DNA from: an uncultured Paracoccaceae bacterium
Lineage (GTDB): Bacteria; Pseudomonadota; Alphaproteobacteria; Rhodobacterales; Rhodobacteraceae
NCBI GenBank assembly: GCA_934500835.1
Contig: CAKSTR010000013.1
Span: 62,001 to 126,000, forward strand
Reading direction: 5' to 3'
Length of the DNA stretch: 64,000 nt
In this document: positions 8,006 through 16,134 of the stretch, one piece after another
Numbering within the stretch: position 1 is the first letter of the stretch
How the letters are laid out: each line of letters begins with the position of its first letter
Made by a program: the position numbers and the translations under genes
The notes under the pieces: model-generated
What the model was told of the DNA's origin: nothing
The model's input: only the letters and a program-made list of their open reading frames with translations
Database searches by the model: none

Positions 8006-8332
8006 ATGCGCAAACCACGGGACTATGACGCAGAATTGAAGCTGCTGGAAGACAAGGCGCGAGAACTGAAAACCCGCAAGGTGCAGCAGCTTGGCGAACT
8101 GGTGATCGCCACCGGAGCGGACAGCCTCACCGCCGACGAACTGGCCGGTGCGCTGGTCGTGCTGGCGGAAACGGCCGATGCCGGAAAGAGGGAGGCATGG
8201 GCCAAGCGCGGTGCGGCATTCTTTCAAGGACGGTCGCGGCGATCTGCTCCGGCATCTAACCGCGACGCTGGCGGCGTTTTATCGCAACCGGGCAGCCCGC
8301 AATCGGCATCAGGCGGCGCGGGCGCGGCATGA
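8006..8332 (+). CDS. traC: Conjugal transfer protein TraC
   Basis: 108-residue TraC-type accessory protein of Ti-like mobilisation systems, thought to help form the relaxosome at oriT. It begins MRKPRDYDAELKLLEDKARE with a charged coiled-coil-like N-terminus (KLLEDKARELKTRKVQQLGE), followed by a short helical segment TADELAGALVVLAETADAG. A GGAAAGGA ribosome site precedes the ATG at 8006. The stop is one base before the traD ATG. The divergent relaxase gene and oriT lie upstream. Confidence 0.85.
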   Translation: MRKPRDYDAELKLLEDKARELKTRKVQQLGELVIATGADSLTADELAGALVVLAETADAGKREAWAKRGAAFFQGRSRRSAPASNRDAGGVLSQPGSPQSASGGAGAA

Positions 8333-8333
8333 C

Positions 8334-8600
8334 ATGCGAAGCTGGCAGATCGAGCGCCGGAAGCGAACGCGCCACTTGATCGAACTCGGCGGTCTCGTCG
8401 TCAAGGCGGGCATCGCGGACCTGACCGGCGATGACCGCACCATGATCTATGGAGCGCTGCTCTGGATGGCTGAAAAGCTCAAGAACGAGGGCGGCGACCA
8501 TGCGCGCGATACATGGACGAAACTCGGAAAGATGGCGTTCGAGATGGAGCGTCCGACAGACCCGAACGGCAGAGTGCAGCCGCCGCAGGATCGGGCGTGA
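8334..8600 (+). CDS. traD: Conjugal transfer protein TraD
   Basis: 88-residue TraD of the Ti/MOBQ mobilisation family. The sequence MRSWQIERRKRTRHLIELGG followed by LVVKAGIADLTGDDR is the family signature. The ATG at 8334 comes one base after the traC stop, so the two are translated together. Its exact role is unknown. It is normally found with TraA, TraC and TraG, but TraG is absent here. Three hairpins follow its stop codon. Confidence 0.88.
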   Translation: MRSWQIERRKRTRHLIELGGLVVKAGIADLTGDDRTMIYGALLWMAEKLKNEGGDHARDTWTKLGKMAFEMERPTDPNGRVQPPQDRA

Positions 8601-8602
8601 TT

Positions 8603-8694
8603 GATGGCGGGTGGCGCGGAGACCCCACATATCGCAGCGCCGCCCGCCATCGCGCGGCAACGCCGCGCAAATGCGGTTTATGCGATCCCCGCAT
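8603..8694. repeat. Cluster of three consecutive hairpins between traD and the methyltransferase gene
   Basis: Stem 1 pairs 8603-8617 with 8637-8651 (15 pairs, one G-T). Stem 2 is GCGCGGC-aac-GCCGCGC (8652-8668). Stem 3 pairs ATGCGG (8671-8676) with CCGCAT (8689-8694). They are almost back to back, right after the traD stop. There is no U-tract, so a classic intrinsic terminator is not shown. They could stop or process the transfer transcript, or be a structural DNA site. Confidence 0.6.
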
Positions 8695-8809
8695 GTGAAG
8701 CCTGCAGGCACTCGAGGGAAGACGTCGTTTGAAAAATTCTCCAAAACGCTTCTACTTCCAAGAAGTTATAGCTAACAATGACCAAACGGGCATCGAATGG
8801 GGCGGAACG

Positions 8810-11800
8810 ATGGACTTTGGCGATCTGGAAGCATTTGCGGAGGCGTTGCAAGCGAAGTTCGCTCTACCTGGTTCCGCCTCCCCAGAGGATCAGTTGAAGC
8901 CGGAGGTCGCGTCTCTTCTTGCTGCCGCTGGGGCCACCTATGGGTTGGCCGTCGCAACCCGCACAGAAACCCACTTATCAGAACACAAGGTCCGCCCCGA
9001 TATTGCAGTCTACGTCGGCGGCCTGATCTGTGGCTATATCGAATTGAAGGCCCCGGGCCTCGGAGCCGAAGCACCCAAACTCAAGGGCGAACACAACAAG
9101 AAGCAATGGGAAAAGCTCAAGGGTCTGCCGAACCTGATCTACACGGATGGGCGGGAATGGGCGCTCTATCGCGGCGGCGAACGCCCCGACGGCCAGCCCA
9201 TCGTTCGCCTGCATGACGATCCGACCGAAAAGGGCAAGACCGCCGCGACCAAGGACGACGCCGAAGCGCTGGAACGTCTGTTCCGCGATTTCCTCGGTTG
9301 GCAACCCGCCGTCCCGCATAACCCCTCGGGCCTAGCCAAATACCTCGCGCCGCTCAGCCGCTTCTTGCGGTCGGAAGTTGAAAACGCTCTCGGTCAATCG
9401 GGCTCCGCCGTCGAACTGCTTGCCAACGAATGGCGGCAGTTCTTCTTTCCCGATGCCGACAACGCCAAATTCGCGGATGCTTATGCGCAGACCGTGACCT
9501 ATGCGATGCTGTTGGCCCGCCTCTCCGGCGCGGTGAAGCTCGACCCTGCGGAAGCCGCCAAGACGCTCGATAAGAACAATGGCCTCTTGGCCCGAACACT
9601 GGAACTTCTGGGGCATCCCGATGCGCGCAAGGAGTTGGCGGTCGGTTTTGAGATGCTGCAACGCTCGCTCGAAGCTCTCGACCCACACGACTTCCTGAAA
9701 TCCAAGCCCGATCTCTGGCTGTACTTCTATGAGGATTTCCTTGCGGCCTATGACCCCAAATTGCGAAAAGATTATGGAGTCTATTACACGCCGCGTGAAG
9801 TGGTGGAATTGCAGGTCCGCTTGGCTTCAGAGCTGCTCGAAAAACGGTTCGGTAAAAAACTCGGTTTTGCCGATGATGGCGTCGTGTTCCTCGACCCTGC
9901 CGTGGGCACCGGCACCTATCCCGTCGCGGCGGTCAAGCACGGGCTGGAAAAGGTCCGCGCGCGCTCCGGCCCCGGTGCGGTGCCCGCTCGTGCCCGCCAG
10001 ATGGCTGAGAACATGTACGGCTTCGAGGTTCTGGTAGGGCCCTATGCCGTTGCGCACCTGCGTCTGACGCAGGCGCTAGAAGGTGCGATGAATGACGCGA
10101 AGGCAGCAGCAGGTGAACCGGAGGAGAAGCTCGCCAAGCGGCTGAACATTTATCTAGCTGATACGCTGGAAAGCCCGAACGCGGCACCGCCCGGCGGGTT
10201 GACGCTGACCTATCGCGCGCTGACGCAGGAGCACGAGGCGGCGCGCAAGGTAAAGCAAGGCGGGGATATTCTCGTGTGTCTGGGCAATCCGCCCTATGAC
10301 AGGGAACGGCGTAACGAGGACGGGACCAAGGCGAACAAGGGCGGTTGGGTCCGGTTTGGCGACCAAATCGAAGGCGGCGCAAAACAGGAAGAACAAGGTG
10401 AACGCCCGATCTTCGAAGATTTCTTGAAGCCTGCTCGAGACGCAGGCAAGGGCTTGAACCTGCAAGTGATCTTTAACGACTATGTCTATTTCTGGCGCTG
10501 GGCGCTCTGGCGAATGTTTGAAACGCAGAAATGCGGCGGCATAATCAGCTTTATCACGGCATCGAGCTATCTTGTTGGACCAGGGTTTGTTGGCGTTCGG
10601 GAAATGATGCGCCGCAGCTTTGATGAGCTGTGGATTCTTGATCTTGGCGGCGATAATCTAGGTGCGCGCAAAACGCCAAATGTTTTCGCCATTCAGATTC
10701 CTGTTGCGATTGCTATGGGCATTCGGGGGACCAAGCAGAATCCTGATAAGCCCGCCAAGGTGCGATATGCCAAAATCGAAGCGGACAGCCGAGACGCGAA
10801 ATTAACCATTCTCGCTGGAAAAGCAGACCTGAGTAAGTTCGATTGGCTTGACTGCTCTGACGATTGGCAAGCTCCGTTTATGCCCATTGGGAAGGGAGCA
10901 TACTTTGATTGGCCGCGCACTGTTGATCTTTTCCCCTATCACACAGCCGGGGCCGTGTTCTATCGAAGCTGGCCGATAGGCGAAACGGAATCTGTTCTTG
11001 GCGCCCGTTGGGAACGGTTGCGCAACGCAAAAGCGCTGGACCGCAAGGCGCTTTTTAAGGAGTCTCGGGACAGAAAGATCGCCCACATAGTGGCGCAACC
11101 CGATCTTTCCGGACACGATCAACCGCCCATCCGCGATCTGACACCAACAACCCAACAGCCCAAGACGATTCGCTACGGCTATCGCTCGTTTGACCGACAC
11201 TTCGCGTTCTATGATTTCCGTGTGGGTGACTTTATCCGCCCATCCCTCGGTCGGCTCTATGGGGAGAAACAGACCTTCTTGATTTGCCCTGACACATTGA
11301 TTTGCGGCCACGGTGCGATCTGTTCGGTATCTGCGGATATTCCCGACCAGCACTATTTCCGAGGCTCTTTTGGGGGCAAGGACGTAATCCCACTCTATCG
11401 GGACGCCGCCGGAACCGAACCGAACGTGACCGCAGGTCTGCTCGATGCCCTTGGCGCGGTATACGGCACCATGCTGGATGCCGAGGACCTCGCGGCCTAT
11501 GTCTATGCCCTGCTGGGCGGGCAGTCCTATACCCGGCGCTTCTGGAATGAGCTTGAAACCCCCGGCCCACGGGTCCCGCTGACCAAGGACGGCAAGACCT
11601 TTGCTGAGTCGGCGGCGCTGGGGCGCAAGCTGATCTGGCTACATACATATGCCGAGCGGTTCCGGGGCGAGGATCGTGGCGACGAAACCCCGCCCGGCGC
11701 GGCCAAGATCATCAAGGGCGTGTCCGACAACCCGGCAACCTATCCCGAGGCTTACACCTACGACCCTGCGACCCGTGAAATCACTGTGGGGGATGGCCGC

Positions 11801-12172
11801 TTCGGCCCCGTCGCGCCGGAGGTCTGGGAGTTCGAGGTATCGGGCCTCAAGGTCGTGCAGTCGTGGCTCGGTTATCGGATGAAGAAACGGGCGGGCAAGA
11901 AATCCTCGCCCTTGGACGAAATCCGCCCCGAGCGCTGGACCGCGCGGATGAGCGATGAACTCCTGGAATTGCTTTGGGTTTTGGAAGCGACCCTTAAGAT
12001 GGAGCCTGAGCTTGAGAAGGTGCTCGATAAAGTCGTGGCTGGTCCCTGCTTCACCGCCGCTGAACTGCCAACGCCCAAGCCCGAGGAACGTAGAGCCCCC
12101 GGAGCCGTGGTCGTCTCCGAGGATCAGCTAAATATGTTCGCGACAGAAGATGCCGACGATGACGACGAATAG
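8810..12172 (+). CDS. Single-chain restriction-modification enzyme (PD-(D/E)xK nuclease plus N6-adenine methyltransferase)
   Basis: 1120 residues from the ATG at 8810. A TTG at 8729 with a GAGGGAAG site is an alternative. An N-terminal nuclease-like domain has P-D and ExK (RPDIAVYVGG, then IELK; Asp64, Glu78, Lys80). A helical linker leads to a class I methyltransferase with motif I DPAVGTGTYPVA (about 362) and motif IV NPPYDRE (about 493). The C-terminal part (about 600-1050) is the presumed target-recognition region. No DEAD-type helicase motifs are visible between nuclease and methyltransferase, unlike true type ISP enzymes, so the layout is closer to type IIG/IIL. It probably defends the host or the element. 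Recognition site and cofactor use are unknown. Confidence 0.82.
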   Translation: MDFGDLEAFAEALQAKFALPGSASPEDQLKPEVASLLAAAGATYGLAVATRTETHLSEHKVRPDIAVYVGGLICGYIELKAPGLGAEAPKLKGEHNKKQWEKLKGLPNLIYTDGREWALYRGGERPDGQPIVRLHDDPTEKGKTAATKDDAEALERLFRDFLGWQPAVPHNPSGLAKYLAPLSRFLRSEVENALGQSGSAVELLANEWRQFFFPDADNAKFADAYAQTVTYAMLLARLSGAVKLDPAEAAKTLDKNNGLLARTLELLGHPDARKELAVGFEMLQRSLEALDPHDFLKSKPDLWLYFYEDFLAAYDPKLRKDYGVYYTPREVVELQVRLASELLEKRFGKKLGFADDGVVFLDPAVGTGTYPVAAVKHGLEKVRARSGPGAVPARARQMAENMYGFEVLVGPYAVAHLRLTQALEGAMNDAKAAAGEPEEKLAKRLNIYLADTLESPNAAPPGGLTLTYRALTQEHEAARKVKQGGDILVCLGNPPYDRERRNEDGTKANKGGWVRFGDQIEGGAKQEEQGERPIFEDFLKPARDAGKGLNLQVIFNDYVYFWRWALWRMFETQKCGGIISFITASSYLVGPGFVGVREMMRRSFDELWILDLGGDNLGARKTPNVFAIQIPVAIAMGIRGTKQNPDKPAKVRYAKIEADSRDAKLTILAGKADLSKFDWLDCSDDWQAPFMPIGKGAYFDWPRTVDLFPYHTAGAVFYRSWPIGETESVLGARWERLRNAKALDRKALFKESRDRKIAHIVAQPDLSGHDQPPIRDLTPTTQQPKTIRYGYRSFDRHFAFYDFRVGDFIRPSLGRLYGEKQTFLICPDTLICGHGAICSVSADIPDQHYFRGSFGGKDVIPLYRDAAGTEPNVTAGLLDALGAVYGTMLDAEDLAAYVYALLGGQSYTRRFWNELETPGPRVPLTKDGKTFAESAALGRKLIWLHTYAERFRGEDRGDETPPGAAKIIKGVSDNPATYPEAYTYDPATREITVGDGRFGPVAPEVWEFEVSGLKVVQSWLGYRMKKRAGKKSSPLDEIRPERWTARMSDELLELLWVLEATLKMEPELEKVLDKVVAGPCFTAAELPTPKPEERRAPGAVVVSEDQLNMFATEDADDDDE

Positions 12173-12290
12173 GTAAGGCTATCCACACGAGCGGTAGCTT
12201 CGCGATCCATGACCACCAGAAGAATGCTACCAAGCCTGCTCCAAACTGAAGAACGTCGAAGTTCAATCTCCAAAGTATGGGCGCTTTCCC

Positions 12291-12436
12291 GTCCAGAGTT
12301 TTATGTGGTTTGCCGATGTGACGGCCCGCATCGCTGAGACACCGCAGGACCGACTAGCCGATCTCCTGTCATGGAACGGGTAACCAATGGCTACCACCCA
12401 GAAGGCAGCGAACCGCCTCCGTCACCGGAAGCTTAC
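12291..12436 (+). pseudogene. Remnant of the right end of an IS66-family element
   Basis: The frame at 12291-12383 reads WFADVTARIAETPQDRLADL and ends in LSWNG then TAA. This mirrors the conserved IS66 TnpC C-terminus (YLxDVLxRI...RLDELLPWNW). About 40 bases later, CACCGGAAGCTTAC (ending 12436) looks like an IS66 terminal inverted repeat, whose other strand begins GTAAGC. The rest of the transposase and the left end are missing. Assignment rests on remembered family features. Confidence 0.5.
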
Positions 12437-12496
12437 TTCTCTAACACGTTCTAACGCCAGACACTTCACGGTGGCCCAGCACTGCCCATTGATTTT

Positions 12497-12511
12497 GTTC
12501 GATCTTTGTTC
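12497..12511 (+). promoter_or_regulatory. SOS (LexA) box upstream of tcmP
   Basis: GTTC-GATCTTT-GTTC is a perfect match to the alphaproteobacterial LexA site GTTC-N7-GTTC. It ends 30 bases before the tcmP ATG. It overlaps a plausible -35 (TTGTTC, 12495-12500) that is 18 bases from a CATATA -10 (12519-12524), the arrangement expected for repression. About two such 8-base matches are expected by chance in a window this size over both strands, but few would sit on a promoter. Confidence 0.65.
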
Positions 12512-12541
12512 TATTTTTCATATAGGATGCGGGAGGGGCTT

Positions 12542-13669
12542 ATGGGCACTGAGAAATTTTTTGACGAAAGAACCGATCAGTCAGAGGTAAAGGCACGCAT
12601 CGTCCAGAAGTATTTCTACGCTTGGGCTAATGTCATTATGCCGACGGCGCAGAAGAATGGCGGCCGAATCGCCTACATTGATCTGTATGCAGGACCAGGA
12701 CGATACAAGGACGGTGCGGCTTCGACGCCGCTTCTCGTACTTGAGCACGCCATCACTGATCCCAAGCTCAGGTCGATGCTGGTTACGCTCTTGAATGACG
12801 CAGACAGCAACAAAACCTCTACGCTTCAGGAAGAAATTGATAAATTACCTGGGGTTGAAAACTTAAAGTATAAGCCGACTGTCTCCTGTGGAGAAATCGA
12901 CGAAGAAGCAGAAAAACACTTTAATCAGGCGAGGCTTGTCCCATCGTTCTCATTCATCGATCCGTTTGGATATAAAGGGCTTTCGCTGAAAATCATAAAG
13001 GGTGTCATTAAGGATTGGGGATGCGATTGCGTTTTCTTTTTTAATTATAACCGTATCAATGCGGGTATTGGAAACCAAGCCGTCGCTGGTCACATGGATG
13101 CGTTGTTTGGCAAGGAACGCGCCGATGCACTGAGAGCACGGCTGCCCGGCCTGTCGCCTGAGTTACGTGAAGCATTGATCTTGGAAGAGCTCGCTGCCGA
13201 GATCAAAGCGCTCGGTGGTACCTACGTGCTCCCTTTCACTTTCAGGAATTCGGGCGGCACGCGCACATCCCATAAGCTTGTTTTCGTAAGCAAGAGCTTC
13301 AAGGGCTATTCCATCATGAAAGACATCATGGCGAAGGAAAGTTCGACGGAAGACCAAGGTGTTCCGTCGCTGGCATATTCCCCAGCCGATTGGTCGATGC
13401 CCCTGCTGTTCTCGCTGCAACGGCCGCTTGATCAGCTTCGCGCCTCGCTGCTCAAGGACTTTGCAGGGGAGGAACTTTCTGTCTCGGAAATCTATGAGCG
13501 CCACAGCGTCGACACGCCGTATGTCATGAAGAATTACAAGGAAATCCTGACACAGTTGGAAACGGACGGGAAGGTTGGTGTGCGGAGTCTCAAGAGCACC
13601 CGGCGGAAAGGAACGTTTGCCGACCACCTGCTAGTCAGGTTTCCGGCGAGTAACATCAATGGCGAATAA
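12542..13669 (+). CDS. tcmP: Three-Cys-motif partner protein TcmP
   Basis: 375-residue protein of the TcmP family, named for its regular pairing with DUF5131/Gp37-Gp68 proteins. Its biochemical role is not known. It looks like a Rossmann-type methyltransferase: [11 protein letters not shown] (45-55) resembles SAM motif I, and [11 protein letters not shown] (137-147) resembles motif IV with an Asp-Pro-Phe catalytic-type loop. The ATG at 12542 follows a strong GGGAGGGG site. The gene is visibly more AT-rich than the host genes, which fits acquisition. It overlaps the next gene by 11 bases, so they form one operon. An SOS box sits in its promoter. Confidence 0.88.
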   Translation: MGTEKFFDERTDQSEVKARIVQKYFYAWANVIMPTAQKNGGRIAYIDLYAGPGRYKDGAASTPLLVLEHAITDPKLRSMLVTLLNDADSNKTSTLQEEIDKLPGVENLKYKPTVSCGEIDEEAEKHFNQARLVPSFSFIDPFGYKGLSLKIIKGVIKDWGCDCVFFFNYNRINAGIGNQAVAGHMDALFGKERADALRARLPGLSPELREALILEELAAEIKALGGTYVLPFTFRNSGGTRTSHKLVFVSKSFKGYSIMKDIMAKESSTEDQGVPSLAYSPADWSMPLLFSLQRPLDQLRASLLKDFAGEELSVSEIYERHSVDTPYVMKNYKEILTQLETDGKVGVRSLKSTRRKGTFADHLLVRFPASNINGE

Positions 13670-14411
13670 CTCTTCGATCGAATGGACGGAAGCGACGTGG
13701 AATCCTGTTGTTGGTTGCACGATCATTTCGCCGGGATGCACGAACTGCTACGCGATGCGCATGGCGCGTCGGCTGGAAGCAATGGGCCAGCCTAAGTACG
13801 CTGGGACTACGCGTATGTCTGGCGGCCGCCCCAAATGGAACGGCGTTGTGCGGATAGACGAGGATTCTTTATTGCTTCCGATGAATTGGAAGGTCGGTCG
13901 GATGATCTTCGTAAACTCTATGTCTGACCTATTTCATGAAGACGTGCCATTAGAATTCATAAATCGTGTGTTCGCAACGATGCGGAAAACCCCGCAGCAC
14001 ACCTATCAGATTTTGACGAAGCGGGCCGAGCGCCTCGAAGAACTATCGCCGAAGCTCGCATGGCCCCAGAACGTTTGGATGGGCGTAAGCGTCGAGAACG
14101 AAAACTACATGTTCAGGATCGATCACCTCCGTCGCACGCAAGCGGCGATCAAATTCCTGAGCCTTGAACCTTTACTAGGACCGCTCGACAATCTCGATCT
14201 CATCGGCATTGATTGGGTCATTGCAGGTGGTGAAAGTGGCCCCCATGCCAGACCCGTCGAGCCGGGTTGGATACGAAGCATTCGAGATCAGTGTTTTGAC
14301 TCAGGTGTGGCCTTCCATTTCAAACAATGGGGTGGCGTCAATAAGAAAAAGACAGGCCGCATTCTCGATGGCCGCACTTGGGATGATTTCCCTGCTGGAG
14401 TTGTGGTGTAG
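13659..14411 (+). CDS. DUF5131 (phage Gp37/Gp68 family) three-Cys protein
   Basis: 250-residue DUF5131 protein. The N-terminal signature is [15 protein letters not shown], then the cysteine cluster C20-x6-C27-x2-C30 and YAMRMA. Later conserved segments are [44 protein letters not shown] and [13 protein letters not shown]. The three cysteines suggest an iron-sulfur or zinc site. A radical-SAM-like chemistry is possible but the spacing is not the classic CX3CX2C. It starts inside tcmP and is translated with it. It is found in phages and mobile elements, function unknown. Confidence 0.88.
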   Translation: MANNSSIEWTEATWNPVVGCTIISPGCTNCYAMRMARRLEAMGQPKYAGTTRMSGGRPKWNGVVRIDEDSLLLPMNWKVGRMIFVNSMSDLFHEDVPLEFINRVFATMRKTPQHTYQILTKRAERLEELSPKLAWPQNVWMGVSVENENYMFRIDHLRRTQAAIKFLSLEPLLGPLDNLDLIGIDWVIAGGESGPHARPVEPGWIRSIRDQCFDSGVAFHFKQWGGVNKKKTGRILDGRTWDDFPAGVVV

Positions 14412-15135
14412 TCGGTTCGTTAGTGTGCGAGGCGAGGAAATCCATCTAGCAGCCTGAGCGCTGAACGCGACGTAAAGTTGGCTATTGCAACTCGGTATTT
14501 TTCCGCGCTTTGTAGCGAAAGTTTATCTCATGGTAGGGCTACAGCGTAAACGTAGTGATCATCACTATCGGTCGCGGCCCGCCAATTCAGCCTATTAATG
14601 TATTGATATTACTTGATAAGGTGGGAAGTTGATCCTTTCTCTTCCTCCGTTCATTCCGCCACATGATCGCGAAACGACCCGGAACTTGGCGGAAGTCATT
14701 TGCCGCCCACCTCTCACCTAAGGTCGTCCGGCGGCTCGTTCAGACCCACCAGAAGCGCCACCGCCGCCTCAAGCTGCCCGGGGGTGAAATGGAAGTTGCC
14801 GAACATCGCAATGCGGAGCAGCCGGGTGTCGGACGCAAGGATCTGGGTCTGGATGATACTGATGGCCGCAGAGAGGTTAGGCACTCGGGTCAACCTTAAT
14901 GTCGGGCCAAGCCTCGGCGGCAGATGGCTGGCGGAACAAGCGGTATCCATCGCCCTCTGCGCCGCCCGCAAGGTGAAAGGTACGAACACGGATTGCGCAT
15001 CTCTGTCGCCAATTCTGGCGAAAGAAGCTGCGGACGGGGCAGCTTGCTGTGCCCGAGAGCGTGACCGCCCTTCCGGTGTTTGCGGAACTGGCCGTCGAGG
15101 GCGGCGCAGCGGGGATGTCGGCAGGGACGTTGGGA
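14412..15135. other. Right junction of the element and a gene-poor flank
   Basis: No convincing intact gene lies here. The first about 230 bases are AT-rich like the TcmP operon, and sequence becomes GC-rich after about 14,660, so the element probably ends near there. CTTCCTCCG (14641-14649) and TCCGCCAC (14655-14662) resemble the tRNA-Ser 3' end (CTCCTCCGCCAC, 1756-1767) and are candidate att remnants. Minus-strand frames at 14714-14989 and 14877-15197 give partly protein-like text, possibly a broken gene, but I cannot name it. Confidence 0.45.
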
Positions 15136-16044
15136 TCAGCCCTGCTCGGCCGGATCCAGGCCAAGGCTCCTGGCATGTGCCTGCGCTGCCGCCACAAATT
15201 CCTTGGCGAAGCGCTGCGTTATCGGGCTCAGGACCTTGCCGACACGCCAGTGCAGGCAGACGGTGCGGATGCAGGCGGGATCCCTGAGGGGGCGGGTCGT
15301 TAGGGCGGCGGGCAAGTTCACCGTGGCAAGTGCGGGAAGAAGTGTCACCCCCATCCCAGTCTGCACCATTGCGACAAGCGAGGCGACGTTGCGCACGGAA
15401 AAGCGCGCCTCGCGCGCGAGCTGCTGAAAGGCGGGTGAGGGAAGGCTGCGCGCTGCTTCGTTCAGGATCAGCGGTTCTCCGTCAAGATCGGTCCAGTCCA
15501 GGACTGCGCCCCTTTCTGCCATGGGGCTATCGCTGCGGAAGACCAACTTGAACGGATCGCGGAAGATCGGTTCGCTTGCCAGGCCCGTAACCTCGGAAGA
15601 CATGCCCGCTATGCCGAGATCCACCTGTCCCGTCTCGACGAGGTGGCGGACATCCGAGCTGTCGGTATCGACAAGTTCGATGTCCAGATCGGGGCGCAAG
15701 GATATGAAACCCTGCAGAAAACGAGGCAGAAGCATCGTGGCGACCGATGGGACAGAGGCGACGCGCAGTCGCCCGCTGCGCGCCTTCGACTGCGCGTCGA
15801 TCCGTTCCATCGCACGGTCGTAGTCGCGCAGCAGGACCACCGCCTGATCATAGAGGAAGCGCCCCATCTCCGTCAGGCTGGACTTGCGGTCGCTCTCGAA
15901 CAGCGGGCAGCCAAGGCGTTCCTCGATCTGCTTCAGCGTCATCGAAAGGGCCGAGGGGGTGCGGAAGAGCTTCTCGGAGGCATCCTTGATATTGCCGTGG
16001 TCAGCGACCTCGACAAAGGCGCGCAGGGCTTCCAGCCGAATCAT
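15136..16044 (-). CDS. LysR-family transcriptional regulator
   Basis: 302-residue LysR-type activator/repressor. The N-terminal winged helix (LEALRAFVEVADHGNIKDAS, then FRTPSALSMTLKQIEERLG) binds DNA, and the rest is a periplasmic-binding-like effector domain. The ATG at 16044 was preferred over TTG at 16050 because AAGGA lies 9 bases upstream. It is divergent from the Ldh2-type dehydrogenase gene and very probably controls that catabolic operon. The 90-base gap holds several ATTA/TAAT half-sites. The inducer is unknown, possibly a quaternary amine or its breakdown product. Confidence 0.92.
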   Translation of the reverse strand: MIRLEALRAFVEVADHGNIKDASEKLFRTPSALSMTLKQIEERLGCPLFESDRKSSLTEMGRFLYDQAVVLLRDYDRAMERIDAQSKARSGRLRVASVPSVATMLLPRFLQGFISLRPDLDIELVDTDSSDVRHLVETGQVDLGIAGMSSEVTGLASEPIFRDPFKLVFRSDSPMAERGAVLDWTDLDGEPLILNEAARSLPSPAFQQLAREARFSVRNVASLVAMVQTGMGVTLLPALATVNLPAALTTRPLRDPACIRTVCLHWRVGKVLSPITQRFAKEFVAAAQAHARSLGLDPAEQG

Positions 16045-16049
16045 GTTCA

Positions 16050-16077
16050 ATTATCCTTATGTAATGGTGAGAATTAC
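16050..16077. promoter_or_regulatory. Candidate LysR operator
   Basis: Three half-sites alternate in direction: ATTA (16050-16053), TAAT (16062-16065) and ATTA (16073-16076). The last two form the dyad GTAAT-N7-ATTAC. This is the symmetry expected for a LysR tetramer site between divergent genes. A similar TAAT-AA-ATTA stands at 17139-17148 before the ABC transporter genes. Confidence 0.5.
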
Positions 16078-16134
16078 TGTGTTGTGCTGAAATGGGCAAT
16101 CGGTGCTTCTGTCTGCAACCAGACGGGGGCGGCC

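Noticed and set aside
13659-14411. Calling DUF5131 a radical-SAM enzyme or a spore-photoproduct-lyase relative
   Set aside because: The cysteine spacing differs from CX3CX2C and I cannot run a profile or structure comparison.
1647-14662. Prophage interpretation of the island
   Set aside because: There are no capsid, terminase, portal, tail or lysis genes. The relaxase, TraC/TraD and oriT point to a mobilizable element.
14714-15197. Minus-strand frames with protein-like text between the element and the LysR gene
   Set aside because: Two overlapping frames of 91 and 106 codons share no family I can name, lack ribosome sites, and look like pieces of a broken gene. Reported only within the junction feature.
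15643-16134. A long N-terminal extension of the Ldh2-type dehydrogenase reading frame
   Set aside because: These codons are antisense to the LysR gene and no family member has such an extension. The ATG at 16135 fits the family start.
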